Shown piece after piece: positions 55,355 to 64,000 of a stretch of DNA of 64,000 bases. The notes under the pieces were generated by a model. The model saw nothing but the letters and a program-made list of their open reading frames with translations. It did no database searches and was not told the origin of the DNA. Both the position numbers and the translations under genes were made by a program. Numbering within the stretch: the stretch's first letter is position 1; each line of letters begins with the position of its first letter. The stretch is taken from the NCBI RefSeq assembly GCF_006402735.1, contig NZ_CP017174.1, positions 6,304,001-6,368,000 of the forward strand. Reading direction: 5' to 3'. The DNA is from Myxococcus xanthus (GTDB lineage Bacteria > Myxococcota > Myxococcia > Myxococcales > Myxococcaceae).

Positions 55355-55881
55355 CAAGCTTCCGCCGCCAGAAGCCAGTTTGACGACCCGTCGCCAACTG
55401 CCTCCAGGTCATAGTTGTCGTGACAGGGGATGCGGCAATTTGCTCCAACCGGAGATCCCAAACACGACATAGCACCATCCACATCGAACAACTCAAACTA
55501 CCCTCCAAACAAGAACCAGAAAAAAGACAGACACAAACACCTTGACACCCACCAAAAGTCAAACAGAGCCCATGCAAAATTAAATTTCCACCACCTCTGC
55601 AATCACCCATGCAAATCCACACGCCATCTGTTTTGAGTTTGCGCCGAGAAACCAGTCCGAGGTCCCGGTGGATAAGGTCTCGCACAAACCAAGCTCTTGA
55701 CCTTCCCGAGCTCCGGGTCCTGAAAGACCGAGTCAGCGCAGTCGAGACGTGTCGGGATGCGCCCCCTGGAGTACGCTGAGACCCACTGGAGGTAGCCCCT
55801 CCCCCTCGGCGGCCCCCGAGCAGGCGCCTGTGCCCCCTGGAGACGAGACTTGCGGTTGGACAGCCCGCCACGTAGCGAGGA
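55355..55881. other. Intergenic region with strongly C-over-G skewed segment
   Basis: 527 bases between the Cys-rich lipoprotein (minus) and the histidine kinase (plus). The segment 55441-55620 holds only 18 G against 64 C and is rich in A; the minus strand therefore reads as G/T-rich. Short open frames here lack coding character. It could be the leader of the lipoprotein transcript or a non-coding RNA, but no clear promoter or terminator pair is seen. Confidence 0.5.
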
Positions 55882-57429
55882 ATGCCCGTGAAGCTCTCCC
55901 TCGCGACACGCATCTTCCTGGGCTACGCCGTGGTGCTCGGCACCTTCGGGCTGGTGTCCCTGTTCAGCGTGACGGAGCTCCACCGCAACCGGCTGGAAAT
56001 CCGGCTGGTGAGCCAGGGCTACCTCCAGCTCTCCCAGGACGCCGCGGAGCTGGAGACCTTCCACGCCACCCAGGAGAAGGACACCGAGCGCCTGATTCAA
56101 GAGGGCAACGTCGAAATCCGCCGCGCCTTCATCCGGCTGGCCCGGACCTACAACTCGCCCCTCATGACCCAGCGGCTCGCCGCCGCCCAGGCCAAGGCGC
56201 ATGAGGTGCTAGCCTCCGCCCCCGACAGCGAGGGGCCCTTCATCCGGGGCCTGGAGGACCGCTTCGGCGAGCTCCAGGCCCGCTACCGCGACTACGGCCG
56301 CGCCGCGGAGGCCGTCTTCGCCGTCCTGTCCACGGAGAATCCGGACCGGGAACAGGTCGCCGTCGCAACCGCCGCGCTGCGGCAGGAGGAGAACTCCATC
56401 GGCCGCGAGATTCGCGTGCTGCGCGCCGCCCTGTCCAACCGCATCCGGGAGCGCGTGGACGGCGCCGAAGAGCGCGAGCGAACCACCGGCCTCTTCATCA
56501 TCGGCTTCTCCGTGGCCGCCATCGCCGTGGGCGTGGGCGCCACCGCCTGGTCCGCCCGCACGCTGCGCCCCATGCGCAACCTCATCCGGGGCGTGTCCCG
56601 CATCGGCCGCGGTGACTACAACGCCCAGCTCGGCGTGCGCGGCGACGACGAGGTGGCCGTCCTGGCCCGGGAGTTCGACCAGATGGCCCGCTCGCTCCAG
56701 GCGCGCGAGGCCCAGCTCAAGGCCCAGGCCGAGGCCCTCATGCGCGCGGAGCAACTGGCCGCCGTGGGCCGCATCTCCGCGCAAATCGTCCATGAGGTGC
56801 GCAACCCCCTGTCCTCCATTGGCCTCAACGTGGAGTTGCTCCAGGACGGCTTGGAAACCGCCCGCTTCGCCACCCCCGAGGACGCGGCCGAGGTGAAGGA
56901 CCTCATCGCCGCCGTCACCCAGGAAGTGGACCGCCTGGCGGACGTCACCGAGCAGTACCTGCGCATGGCCCGCCCGCCCCGGCCCGACCTGGACCCCCGC
57001 GACGTCACCGCGGTGTTGGACACCGTGCTCGACTTCACCCGCGAGGAGCTGGAGCGCGCCGGCGTGGACGTGGTGCGCGACTTCGCCCTGGATACCCCGC
57101 ACGTGCTCGCCGACGAGGGCCAGCTGCGGCAGGTCTTCCTCAACCTGCTGCGCAACAGCCGCGAGGCCATGCCGTCAGGCGGCCGCCTCACCATCATCAC
57201 CCGTCCGGCGGAGGACGCCGTGGAGGTCACGGTGCGCGATACCGGACAAGGCATCACGGAGGATGTCCGACAGCACCTCTTCGAGCCCTTCTTCACCACC
57301 AAGGAGGGGGGCACCGGCCTGGGACTGGCCGTCAGTCAGCAAATCCTCCAGGCGCACGGTGGCTCGCTCTCCTGCCAGAGTATTCCCGGCCAGGGGACGG
57401 CCTTCGTGTTAAGGCTTCCTCGCGCATGA
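55882..57429 (+). CDS. Membrane sensor histidine kinase with HAMP domain
   Basis: A 515-residue kinase. First helix about residues 10-30, a helical sensor domain (31-200), second helix about 203-224, HAMP at about 225-278, then the core: H-box QIVHEVRNPLSSIG (His304), N-box NLLRNSREAM, G1 DTGQGI, F-box FEPFFTT and G2 GTGLGLAVS. The sensed signal is unknown. Its stop overlaps the ATG of the M16 protease gene by four bases, an uncommon pairing. No response regulator is adjacent. Confidence 0.9.
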   Translation: MPVKLSLATRIFLGYAVVLGTFGLVSLFSVTELHRNRLEIRLVSQGYLQLSQDAAELETFHATQEKDTERLIQEGNVEIRRAFIRLARTYNSPLMTQRLAAAQAKAHEVLASAPDSEGPFIRGLEDRFGELQARYRDYGRAAEAVFAVLSTENPDREQVAVATAALRQEENSIGREIRVLRAALSNRIRERVDGAEERERTTGLFIIGFSVAAIAVGVGATAWSARTLRPMRNLIRGVSRIGRGDYNAQLGVRGDDEVAVLAREFDQMARSLQAREAQLKAQAEALMRAEQLAAVGRISAQIVHEVRNPLSSIGLNVELLQDGLETARFATPEDAAEVKDLIAAVTQEVDRLADVTEQYLRMARPPRPDLDPRDVTAVLDTVLDFTREELERAGVDVVRDFALDTPHVLADEGQLRQVFLNLLRNSREAMPSGGRLTIITRPAEDAVEVTVRDTGQGITEDVRQHLFEPFFTTKEGGTGLGLAVSQQILQAHGGSLSCQSIPGQGTAFVLRLPRA

Positions 57430-58757
57430 GCTTCACTACGTACCGGGACGTGCTGCCCTCGGGGCTGCGCGTCGTCACTGTCGAGACGCCCCACCTCCAC
57501 ACCGCCCTGCTCGCCGTCTACGTGCGGACGGGCAGCCGTCACGAGACGCTCGTCAGCAATGGCGTCAGTCACTACCTGGAGCACCTCTTCTTCCGCGGCA
57601 GCGAAGGCTGGCCGGACACGGTGAAGATGAACGCGGCCGTGGAGGAGGTCGGCGGAAACCTCAACGGCGTCACCACCCGGGACCACGGGTACTACTACAC
57701 GCCCATCCACCCCGCGCACCTGCGCGTGGGCCTGGACATCATCGGCGACATGCTCACCCGCCCCCGCCTCACCGACATGGAGGTGGAGCGGCAGATCATC
57801 CTCGAGGAGATGCTCGACGAGGTGGACGAGAAGGGCCGGGACATCGACCTGGACAACCTGTCCAAGCACCTGCTCTTCCCCGGTCACCCGCTGGCCCTGA
57901 AGATTGCCGGCACGCGTGAGTCCGTCACCAGCCTGACGCACCCGCAGATCCTGGAGCACTTCGCCCAGCACTACGTCGCGGGGAACATCGTCGTCACCGC
58001 CGCCGGCCGGGTGAAGCACTCGGAAGTCCTGGAGATGACCGAGCGAGCCTTCGCCCGCCTCCCGCGCGGCCCGTCCAGCGTCGAGGCGCCGCCGCCCCTC
58101 ACTCCGGCCGGCCCGCGCCTGCACTTCGTCAGCCATGACGAGTCGCAGACGGAGTTCCGCCTCAACTTCCGCGGCGTCCCCGAACAGCACGAGGACTACC
58201 CCGCGCTGCAGATCATCCGCCGCGTGTTGGATGACGGCCTGTCCTCGCGGCTGCCGTACGAAATCGTGGAGAAGCGCGGCCTGGCGTACTCCGTGAGCGC
58301 GTCGCTGGACGCGTACCACGACGCGGGGCTCCTCGAGATTGAGGCCGCCAGCGCTCCAGAGAGGGCCGCGACGGTCATCACCGAGGCCTTCCGCGTGCTG
58401 TCCACGCTCTGTGAGAACGAGGTGGGCGAAGAGGAGCTGGCGCGCGCCAAGCGCCGGCACCGCATGCTGCTGGAGTTCTCCCAGGACTCGCCGGGCGAGC
58501 TGGCCGGCTGGTTCGGCGGCACGGAGCTGTTCCGCACGCCGGAGTCGTTTGGCCACCGCGCCGACCTGGTGGACTCGCAGTCCGCCGCGCGCGTGCGCGA
58601 GGTGGCCCGGCGCTACTTCAACCGGGAGAACCTCACGGTGGTGGCGGTGGGCCAGCGCAAGGGCCTCAAGGCCCTGGAGCGCGTGGTGGCGGACGCCCCC
58701 GGCCTTCCCGGGCCGGAGGCCGCGCCGCTGGCGGTGGTCAGCGGCGGCCGCGGATGA
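57426..58757 (+). CDS. M16-family zinc metallopeptidase (pitrilysin-like)
   Basis: A 443-residue protease. The inverted zinc motif HxxEH is present as HYLEHLFF (His49, Glu52, His53), followed by the downstream ligand region AAVEEVGGNLNG with Glu74. The second, structural M16 domain is also present, giving the usual single-chain two-domain layout of about 440 residues. No signal peptide is visible, so it is probably cytosolic. Translationally coupled to the histidine kinase. It overlaps the convergent TPR gene by 20 bases at its end. Confidence 0.88.
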   Translation: MSFTTYRDVLPSGLRVVTVETPHLHTALLAVYVRTGSRHETLVSNGVSHYLEHLFFRGSEGWPDTVKMNAAVEEVGGNLNGVTTRDHGYYYTPIHPAHLRVGLDIIGDMLTRPRLTDMEVERQIILEEMLDEVDEKGRDIDLDNLSKHLLFPGHPLALKIAGTRESVTSLTHPQILEHFAQHYVAGNIVVTAAGRVKHSEVLEMTERAFARLPRGPSSVEAPPPLTPAGPRLHFVSHDESQTEFRLNFRGVPEQHEDYPALQIIRRVLDDGLSSRLPYEIVEKRGLAYSVSASLDAYHDAGLLEIEAASAPERAATVITEAFRVLSTLCENEVGEEELARAKRRHRMLLEFSQDSPGELAGWFGGTELFRTPESFGHRADLVDSQSAARVREVARRYFNRENLTVVAVGQRKGLKALERVVADAPGLPGPEAAPLAVVSGGRG

Positions 58758-60063
58758 TGACCGGGCCCGAGGACTTCTTCTTGGGCTTCGGCAGCAGCGC
58801 GTTCAGCGTCTTCTGGGTGCGGAGGTAGTCCGGGTTCTCCGGCTCCCGCTTCAGGGCCTCGTCGATGAGCTTGAGGCCCTGCGTCACCTTCGTCTGCATC
58901 CGCGCATAGAGGGCGGCGAGTTGGGCCTTCTCCTCGAAGGTGGCCTCGCTCATGCTGAGCAGCAGCTCCAGCGACGACTCCGCGTCCGTGATGCGGTCCG
59001 CATTCAGGTGGATGCGCCACATCCGGGCGTGAACGGGCGCGAAGCGGGGCTCCGCGGACAGCGCGAAGCGGTAGGCCTCCTCCGCGCCGCGCCGGTCCCC
59101 TTGCTCCTCCAGGGAGCGCCCGCGCACGTACTGCGCCCGGGCCAGCCGGGGGTTGAGCTGGAGCGCCTGGTCCACCAGGGCCTGCGCATCCGCTCGGCGG
59201 CCCTGCACCCGCACCGTCTCCGCCAGCCACGCCAGCGCGTCGGCGTTCTGCGGCTGCGCCTCCACCAGATTGCGCAGGGCCTCCTCCGCGTCCGCGGCCC
59301 GGCCCAGGGCCAGCAGCACCCGTGCGCGCAGCGTCACCACCTCCGGCCGCTCCGCGTCAGCTCCCTTCACGGCGTTCAGGTCGGACTCGGCCAGGTCCGG
59401 GAAGCCGCTGACCAGGAAGTAGCGCGCGCGCAGCAGCCGCGCGGAGGCCAGCGCCGGGTCCTGGTTGAGGAGCCGGTCCATGAGGTTGGCGGCCAGGAGC
59501 TCGTCGCCCTTGAGCCAGAGCACCTCGGCCTCGACGGACTTGGCCTCGGCGTCGTCTGGGTTCTCCCGCAGGATGTTCTCCAGCGTCTTGAAGGCGGCAT
59601 CAATCATGCCTTCCCGCGCCTGGATCCGGGCCAGCCGCAGCACGTCCGCATCCGGCAGGTTGCCCGCATCCCGCATGGAGATGAGCGCCGCGAGCGCGTC
59701 CTTGGTGAGGCCCTGCTGGAGGTAGATGTCGGCCAGCTGGCGCTGGATGGTGGGGTCCGAGCCCGGCGACATGGAGGCGGCCTGCTTCAAGGCCAGGATG
59801 GCGGCGCCCTCATTGCCCGCCATGCGGTGGGCCTGCGCCATGAGCAGGTGCGGCTCCGGACTGTCAGGCGCCGCGGTGGCGGCCCTGCTCAGTGCGGCAA
59901 GCGCGGCGTTGGCCTGTCCACTGGACAGGTGGCTGCGGGCTTCAGTCAATGCTGCCTGGGCCCGCTTGGCCTGGTTCTCCGCGGCGGCAACTTCCGGCTC
60001 TTTGCAAGCAAGCAGCGGAAGGAGCGCCAGGGTCCACGGTCTGATTCGAAAAAGACGGTGCAT
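58738..60063 (-). CDS. TPR-repeat lipoprotein
   Basis: A 441-residue protein with a short signal peptide and lipobox LPLLACKEP. From about residue 30 to 400 it consists of roughly ten tetratricopeptide-type repeats (for example DAAFKTLENILRENPDDAEA). It ends with a basic tail of Lys and Arg. Such proteins are scaffolds for complexes, often in motility, secretion or polysaccharide export. It is convergent with the M16 gene and divergent from the small gene at 60104. Confidence 0.85.
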   Translation of the reverse strand: MHRLFRIRPWTLALLPLLACKEPEVAAAENQAKRAQAALTEARSHLSSGQANAALAALSRAATAAPDSPEPHLLMAQAHRMAGNEGAAILALKQAASMSPGSDPTIQRQLADIYLQQGLTKDALAALISMRDAGNLPDADVLRLARIQAREGMIDAAFKTLENILRENPDDAEAKSVEAEVLWLKGDELLAANLMDRLLNQDPALASARLLRARYFLVSGFPDLAESDLNAVKGADAERPEVVTLRARVLLALGRAADAEEALRNLVEAQPQNADALAWLAETVRVQGRRADAQALVDQALQLNPRLARAQYVRGRSLEEQGDRRGAEEAYRFALSAEPRFAPVHARMWRIHLNADRITDAESSLELLLSMSEATFEEKAQLAALYARMQTKVTQGLKLIDEALKREPENPDYLRTQKTLNALLPKPKKKSSGPVIIRGRR

Positions 60064-60103
60064 CGCTGAGGCGCAGGGTACCGGATGTTATCCTCCTTCG
60101 TCG

Positions 60104-60448
60104 ATGGACCCATTCGTTCGGCGCCTCGTGGAGAGGCTCCATGACCCCAGCAAGCCGCTGTCGCGAAACCGGCACTTCCACACGTTCGAGACCCCCGAGG
60201 GGCGAGCGGCGCTGAAGGTGGTCCGGCGGCTGCGCAGCCTCCAGAAGGACATCCTCGCGTGCCACGCGGAGGGGTTCCGCGCGCGAATCTTCCGCCACGC
60301 GACTGGGAAGGGCGAACACCGCATCGAGCTCCTCATGGAGCGCCTCTCCGGCCGCCGCGTCTCTATGCTCCAGTCCGACGAATTCGAGCTGCTCACCGCG
60401 CTGCCCGGCGTGCGTGACGCGCTGGAAGTGTTCGACGAAGCGGCATAG
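60104..60448 (+). CDS. Small conserved-looking hypothetical protein
   Basis: A 114-residue basic protein that I do not recognise. ATG 60104; strong third-position GC bias marks it as real. Helical, with many Arg/His and one Cys (DILACHAEGFRARIFRHATG). No signal peptide. Only 40 bases from the divergent TPR lipoprotein start. Confidence 0.6.
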   Translation: MDPFVRRLVERLHDPSKPLSRNRHFHTFETPEGRAALKVVRRLRSLQKDILACHAEGFRARIFRHATGKGEHRIELLMERLSGRRVSMLQSDEFELLTALPGVRDALEVFDEAA

Positions 60449-60612
60449 GCTCCTCGCCATGGATTCCTGTCGGCACCTGGCCCCCGTGTCCCTGCGCGGC
60501 TGAGCGCGGCAGCAAGCGGACTGCTCCGCGCTGTTCGGACGCCGCTGCACTCTGCGTCCGTTCCAGGCGATGTGTGCCCTGGTAGGGCCTCCCCGGTCTC
60601 TTTGCTGCCTTC

Positions 60613-61305
60613 GTGCCCGCTTTCCGCGTCGCGGAAGGCCCGGGCGCGATGTGCCGCGCTCCTGTTCCTGAGCCACGGCCTCGCCTGGCGTGCGCCCCGT
60701 GCGTGACGAACCTCCGTCATGCGTGTGCGGCTTCCACGCGCGTGCGGGCTGCCGGGCACTACCTGGCCCGTGTACTCGACCGGTGCCCGGCGCTGACGGG
60801 GCTCGCCTTCGACATCTCCCGCTTCGCTGCCCGGCGGGCCGCCAGGGTCCATGCCCGTGCGGGTGCCCTCATCGCGGACGGCGAGCGGACGTTGCCCATC
60901 CGAAGTCACAGCGTTGCACTGGCGCTCAGCGTCTTCGCTCCTCGCAACGTCCCAGAGTTCCACCGCGTCCTGAATCACCGAGGCGCACTGCTCATCGTGA
61001 CACCCACAGACCAGCACCTGACGCAGCTCATCCAACCCATGGGCCTGCTGAGCGTCGCCGCGCGAAAGGAGGAGCGGCTCCACACACGGCTGCGGACCAC
61101 GTTCGCGCCAGGCGTCCGGGAATCGCTGGAGCTGACATTGCAGCTGACGCGCGACGACGCGTTCCACATCGCGGCCATGGGGCCCAGCGCGTTCCATGCT
61201 TCCACGGAGGAGCTGCGGCGGCGCGCGGACGTGTTGCCCGAGCCTTACGCCGTCACCGCGTCCTTCACCGTGGCCAGCTACCAGCGCGTGGAGAAACCCC
61301 TCTAA
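60613..61305 (+). pseudogene. RlmA-like methyltransferase remnant lacking the SAM-binding motif
   Basis: The C-terminal 180 residues or so follow the 23S rRNA (guanine-N1) methyltransferase RlmA/RlmAII pattern: LTGLAFDISRFAARRAARVHA, LPIRSHSVALALSVFAPRN, RVLNHRGALLIVTPTDQHLTQL and AMGPSAFHA. Before it, where DxGCGEG should bind S-adenosylmethionine, the frame reads only TRVRAAGHYLARVL. The zinc-finger N-terminus (CPxC...GYVNLLP) is not found in any frame upstream. I read this as a gene damaged at its 5' part by small indels; the 60613 start is just the first in-frame GTG. Confidence 0.5.
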
Positions 61306-61438
61306 CAACACGCGCCGCGGCAACAGAGGCCACAGGCGGTGGTCAGGAACCGGGCGCACGTGAATCGCATCGCGACGTCAGGCGACCGAGGGTGCCGGAA
61401 TGCGCCAATGGCAGACACCTGCCGCCCGTGAAACACAG

Positions 61439-61472
61439 CGGGCCCGGCGCGCGTGACGGCGTGCCGGGCCCG
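61439..61472 (-). terminator. Hairpin terminator for the ALDH/DUF779 operon
   Basis: A 10-base-pair stem CGGGCCCGGC (61439-61448) and GCCGGGCCCG (61463-61472), 8 bases beyond the DUF779 stop on the minus strand, followed by CTGTGTTTC. The T-run is weak. Confidence 0.55.
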
Positions 61473-61480
61473 TGGAACGG

Positions 61481-61917
61481 CTACTCCGGAGGTCCACGCC
61501 GGGGCGGCGGCGCGTTCTTCATCCGTTCGTATTCCTCGTCCGTGAAGACGCGGCTGCGGGTGAGGAAGCGCACGCCCAGCGGGGACTCCAGGCTGAAGCC
61601 CGCGCCCCGCCCCTTCACCACGTCCAGGGTGAGGTGCGTGTGCTGCCAGTACTCGAACTGCGCGCCGCCGATGTAGACGGGGCAGCCCTCCACCTCGCCC
61701 AGGAAGACGTCTCGCTGGCCCACGCGGAAGTCCCCCACGGGGTAGCACATGGGCGCGCTGCCATCGCAGCAGCCGCCCGACTGATGGAACATCAAGGGCC
61801 CGTGCGTGGCGCGGAGCTGGCGAATGACGGCGGCGGCCTCGGGCGTCACGTCCACCCGGGCCACCGCCGTGGCGCCGTCCTGTCCGCCCGTGTCAGGGCC
61901 GGCACCGGCGCCACTCA

Positions 61918-61918
<1 letters not shown>
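61481..61918 (-). CDS. DUF779-family protein
   Basis: A 145-residue protein of the DUF779 family, which typically sits beside acetaldehyde dehydrogenase genes. Features: MFHQSGGCCDGSAPMCYP (three Cys that may bind metal), VFLGEVEGCPVYIG and FEYWQHTHLTLDVVKGRG. Its role is not settled. The ATG shares a base with the stop of the dehydrogenase gene (TGATG), so the two are coupled. Confidence 0.88.
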
Positions 61919-63438
<1,520 letters not shown>

Positions 63439-63478
63439 TGCGCTCTCCTTGGGTGGTTTGGTGAACGGGACACCCCAG

Positions 63479-63494
63479 AGCAGCGCGCGTGCCA
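63479..63494 (-). promoter_or_regulatory. Sigma-54 (RpoN) promoter of the ALDH operon
   Basis: On the minus strand TGGCACGCGCGCTGCT matches TGGCAC-N5-TTGCW except for one C for T; the invariant GG and GC doublets are correctly spaced. The start codon is about 41 bases downstream. A sigma-54 activator gene adjoins. Confidence 0.75.
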
Positions 63495-63525
63495 GGGCCC
63501 GCGTCCGTCGACGTTGCGGCGCGTC

Positions 63526-63590
63526 GTGTCCCGCTCTGCGACACCTGTCCGGACACGCATGGCGCGGAGCGCGACAGGTGCGTCGCGCGA
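63526..63590. promoter_or_regulatory. Candidate activator (UAS) sites with TGTC/GACA dyads
   Basis: Several dyads lie 32-96 bases upstream of the sigma-54 promoter: GTGTCCCGCTCTGCGACAC (63526-63544), the palindrome TGTCCGGACA (63546-63555), and a GCGACAGGTGCGTCGC element (63571-63586). They could bind the adjacent AcoR-like activator. The assignment is inference from position. Confidence 0.5.
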
Positions 63591-63614
63591 TGGACACCGT
63601 CTTCCAGTGAACGT

Positions 63615-64000
63615 TCAGGCGCGCGAGGGCAGCGTGATGCCGAAGCGCTCCGCCATCCGGTAGAGCGTGCTCCGCGCGATGCCCAGACGCCGGGCGGCCT
63701 GCGCCACGTTGCCGCCACTGAGCGCCAGTGCTTCCTGGATGGCGCGGGCCTCCAGCTCGCGCAGCGGGCCGGCGGCGGCACCCGCGCTCGGTTGACGCGG
63801 CGCATTGGAAGCAAGCGGCACTGCGGGCCGTGGTTCTACCTGGGCCCCGGGCGAGGGCGGGCTTCCCAGGCCTGACGGCAGGGCGGCCACGTCCAACACG
63901 GGGGCGCCTCCCGCGCGAACCAGCGCCAACCGCAGCACTGTCTTCAGCTCGCGCACGTTGCCGGGCCAGTGGTGGGCTGCGAGCCGGGTGAGCGCGGCGG
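63615..64000 (-). CDS. Sigma-54-dependent activator (AcoR-like), C-terminal part
   Basis: Partial; the gene runs off the right edge and only the last 128 codons or so are visible. They show the end of the AAA+ domain ([20 protein letters not shown], with the conserved WPGNVREL) and a Fis-type C-terminal helix-turn-helix ([26 protein letters not shown]). The sigma-54 promoter next door and the DUF779/ALDH operon point to an AcoR-like activator of aldehyde metabolism. The sensory N-terminus is outside the window. Confidence 0.88.
   Translation of the reverse strand, partial: AALTRLAAHHWPGNVRELKTVLRLALVRAGGAPVLDVAALPSGLGSPPSPGAQVEPRPAVPLASNAPRQPSAGAAAGPLRELEARAIQEALALSGGNVAQAARRLGIARSTLYRMAERFGITLPSRA

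Noticed and set aside
55441-55620. A retron msr/msd or similar reverse-transcriptase-linked RNA
   Set aside because: No reverse transcriptase gene is near and no inverted repeats typical of retrons are visible.
55430-55636. A 68-codon frame inside the C-rich intergenic segment
   Set aside because: Asn/His/Lys-rich, no ribosome binding site, atypical codon use; the skewed base composition alone explains the open frame.

Overview
The window looks like a chromosomal segment of a high-GC myxobacterium (Myxococcus/Corallococcus type, Myxococcota). The third codon positions are strongly G/C biased, GTG and TTG starts are common, and genes are often coupled by 1-4 base overlaps. It carries many secreted lipoproteins, orphan histidine kinases and a full isoprenoid operon of the mevalonate type. 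The organism call is inferred from gene content and style; no rRNA is present to prove it. I saw no insertion sequence, phage module or CRISPR array.

Layout. 1-4.1 kb: an ECF sigma factor translationally coupled to a membrane zinc-finger/TPR protein that runs off the left edge, then an orphan histidine kinase. 4.1-7.2 kb: two alpha/beta hydrolases, a TetR regulator with a perfect palindrome inside a promoter spacer, and a WYL regulator. 7.3-12.4 kb: an EamA exporter, a DTW-domain tRNA-modifying enzyme, a VanW/glycosyltransferase pair, a DCC protein and a DUF1648 protein. 12.5-16 kb: a DsbD-type thiol reductase and a flotillin-like SPFH protein. 16.2-21.4 kb: the Fe-S assembly operon iscS-iscU-iscA-hscB-hscA-fdx without iscR, followed by tRNA-Leu(CAG) with its own promoter and terminator. 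21.7-24.3 kb: a UPF0104 membrane protein coupled to an alkaline-phosphatase-superfamily enzyme.

24.6-32.6 kb is an accessory stretch: a metalloprotease/VCBS-repeat lipoprotein, a trypsin-like lipoprotein, a large TyrDC-like PLP decarboxylase, a broken metalloprotease gene and a small unknown protein. 33-38.4 kb is a five-gene mevalonate operon (idi2-mvaA-mvaK1-mvaD-phosphomevalonate kinase; HMG-CoA synthase is not in the window). 39-45.9 kb is the most interesting region: two divergent transcription units separated by two Fur-box-like sites. One encodes a delta-60-repeat lipoprotein and a TonB-dependent receptor. The other encodes an imelysin-type lipoprotein and a membrane homologue of vitamin K-dependent gamma-glutamyl carboxylase. 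Together they suggest an iron-controlled envelope system that may include a protein modification step.

46.2-48.4 kb: an HtpX protease and a coiled-coil membrane protein. 48.5-54.8 kb: a MarR regulator divergent from a complete RND efflux system (outer membrane factor, adaptor, pump). 54.9-61.3 kb: a Cys-rich lipoprotein, a C-over-G skewed intergenic region, a HAMP histidine kinase coupled to an M16 protease, a TPR lipoprotein, and a damaged RlmA-like methyltransferase. 61.4-64 kb: an acetaldehyde-dehydrogenase/DUF779 operon with a sigma-54 promoter, and the end of its probable sigma-54 activator at the right edge.
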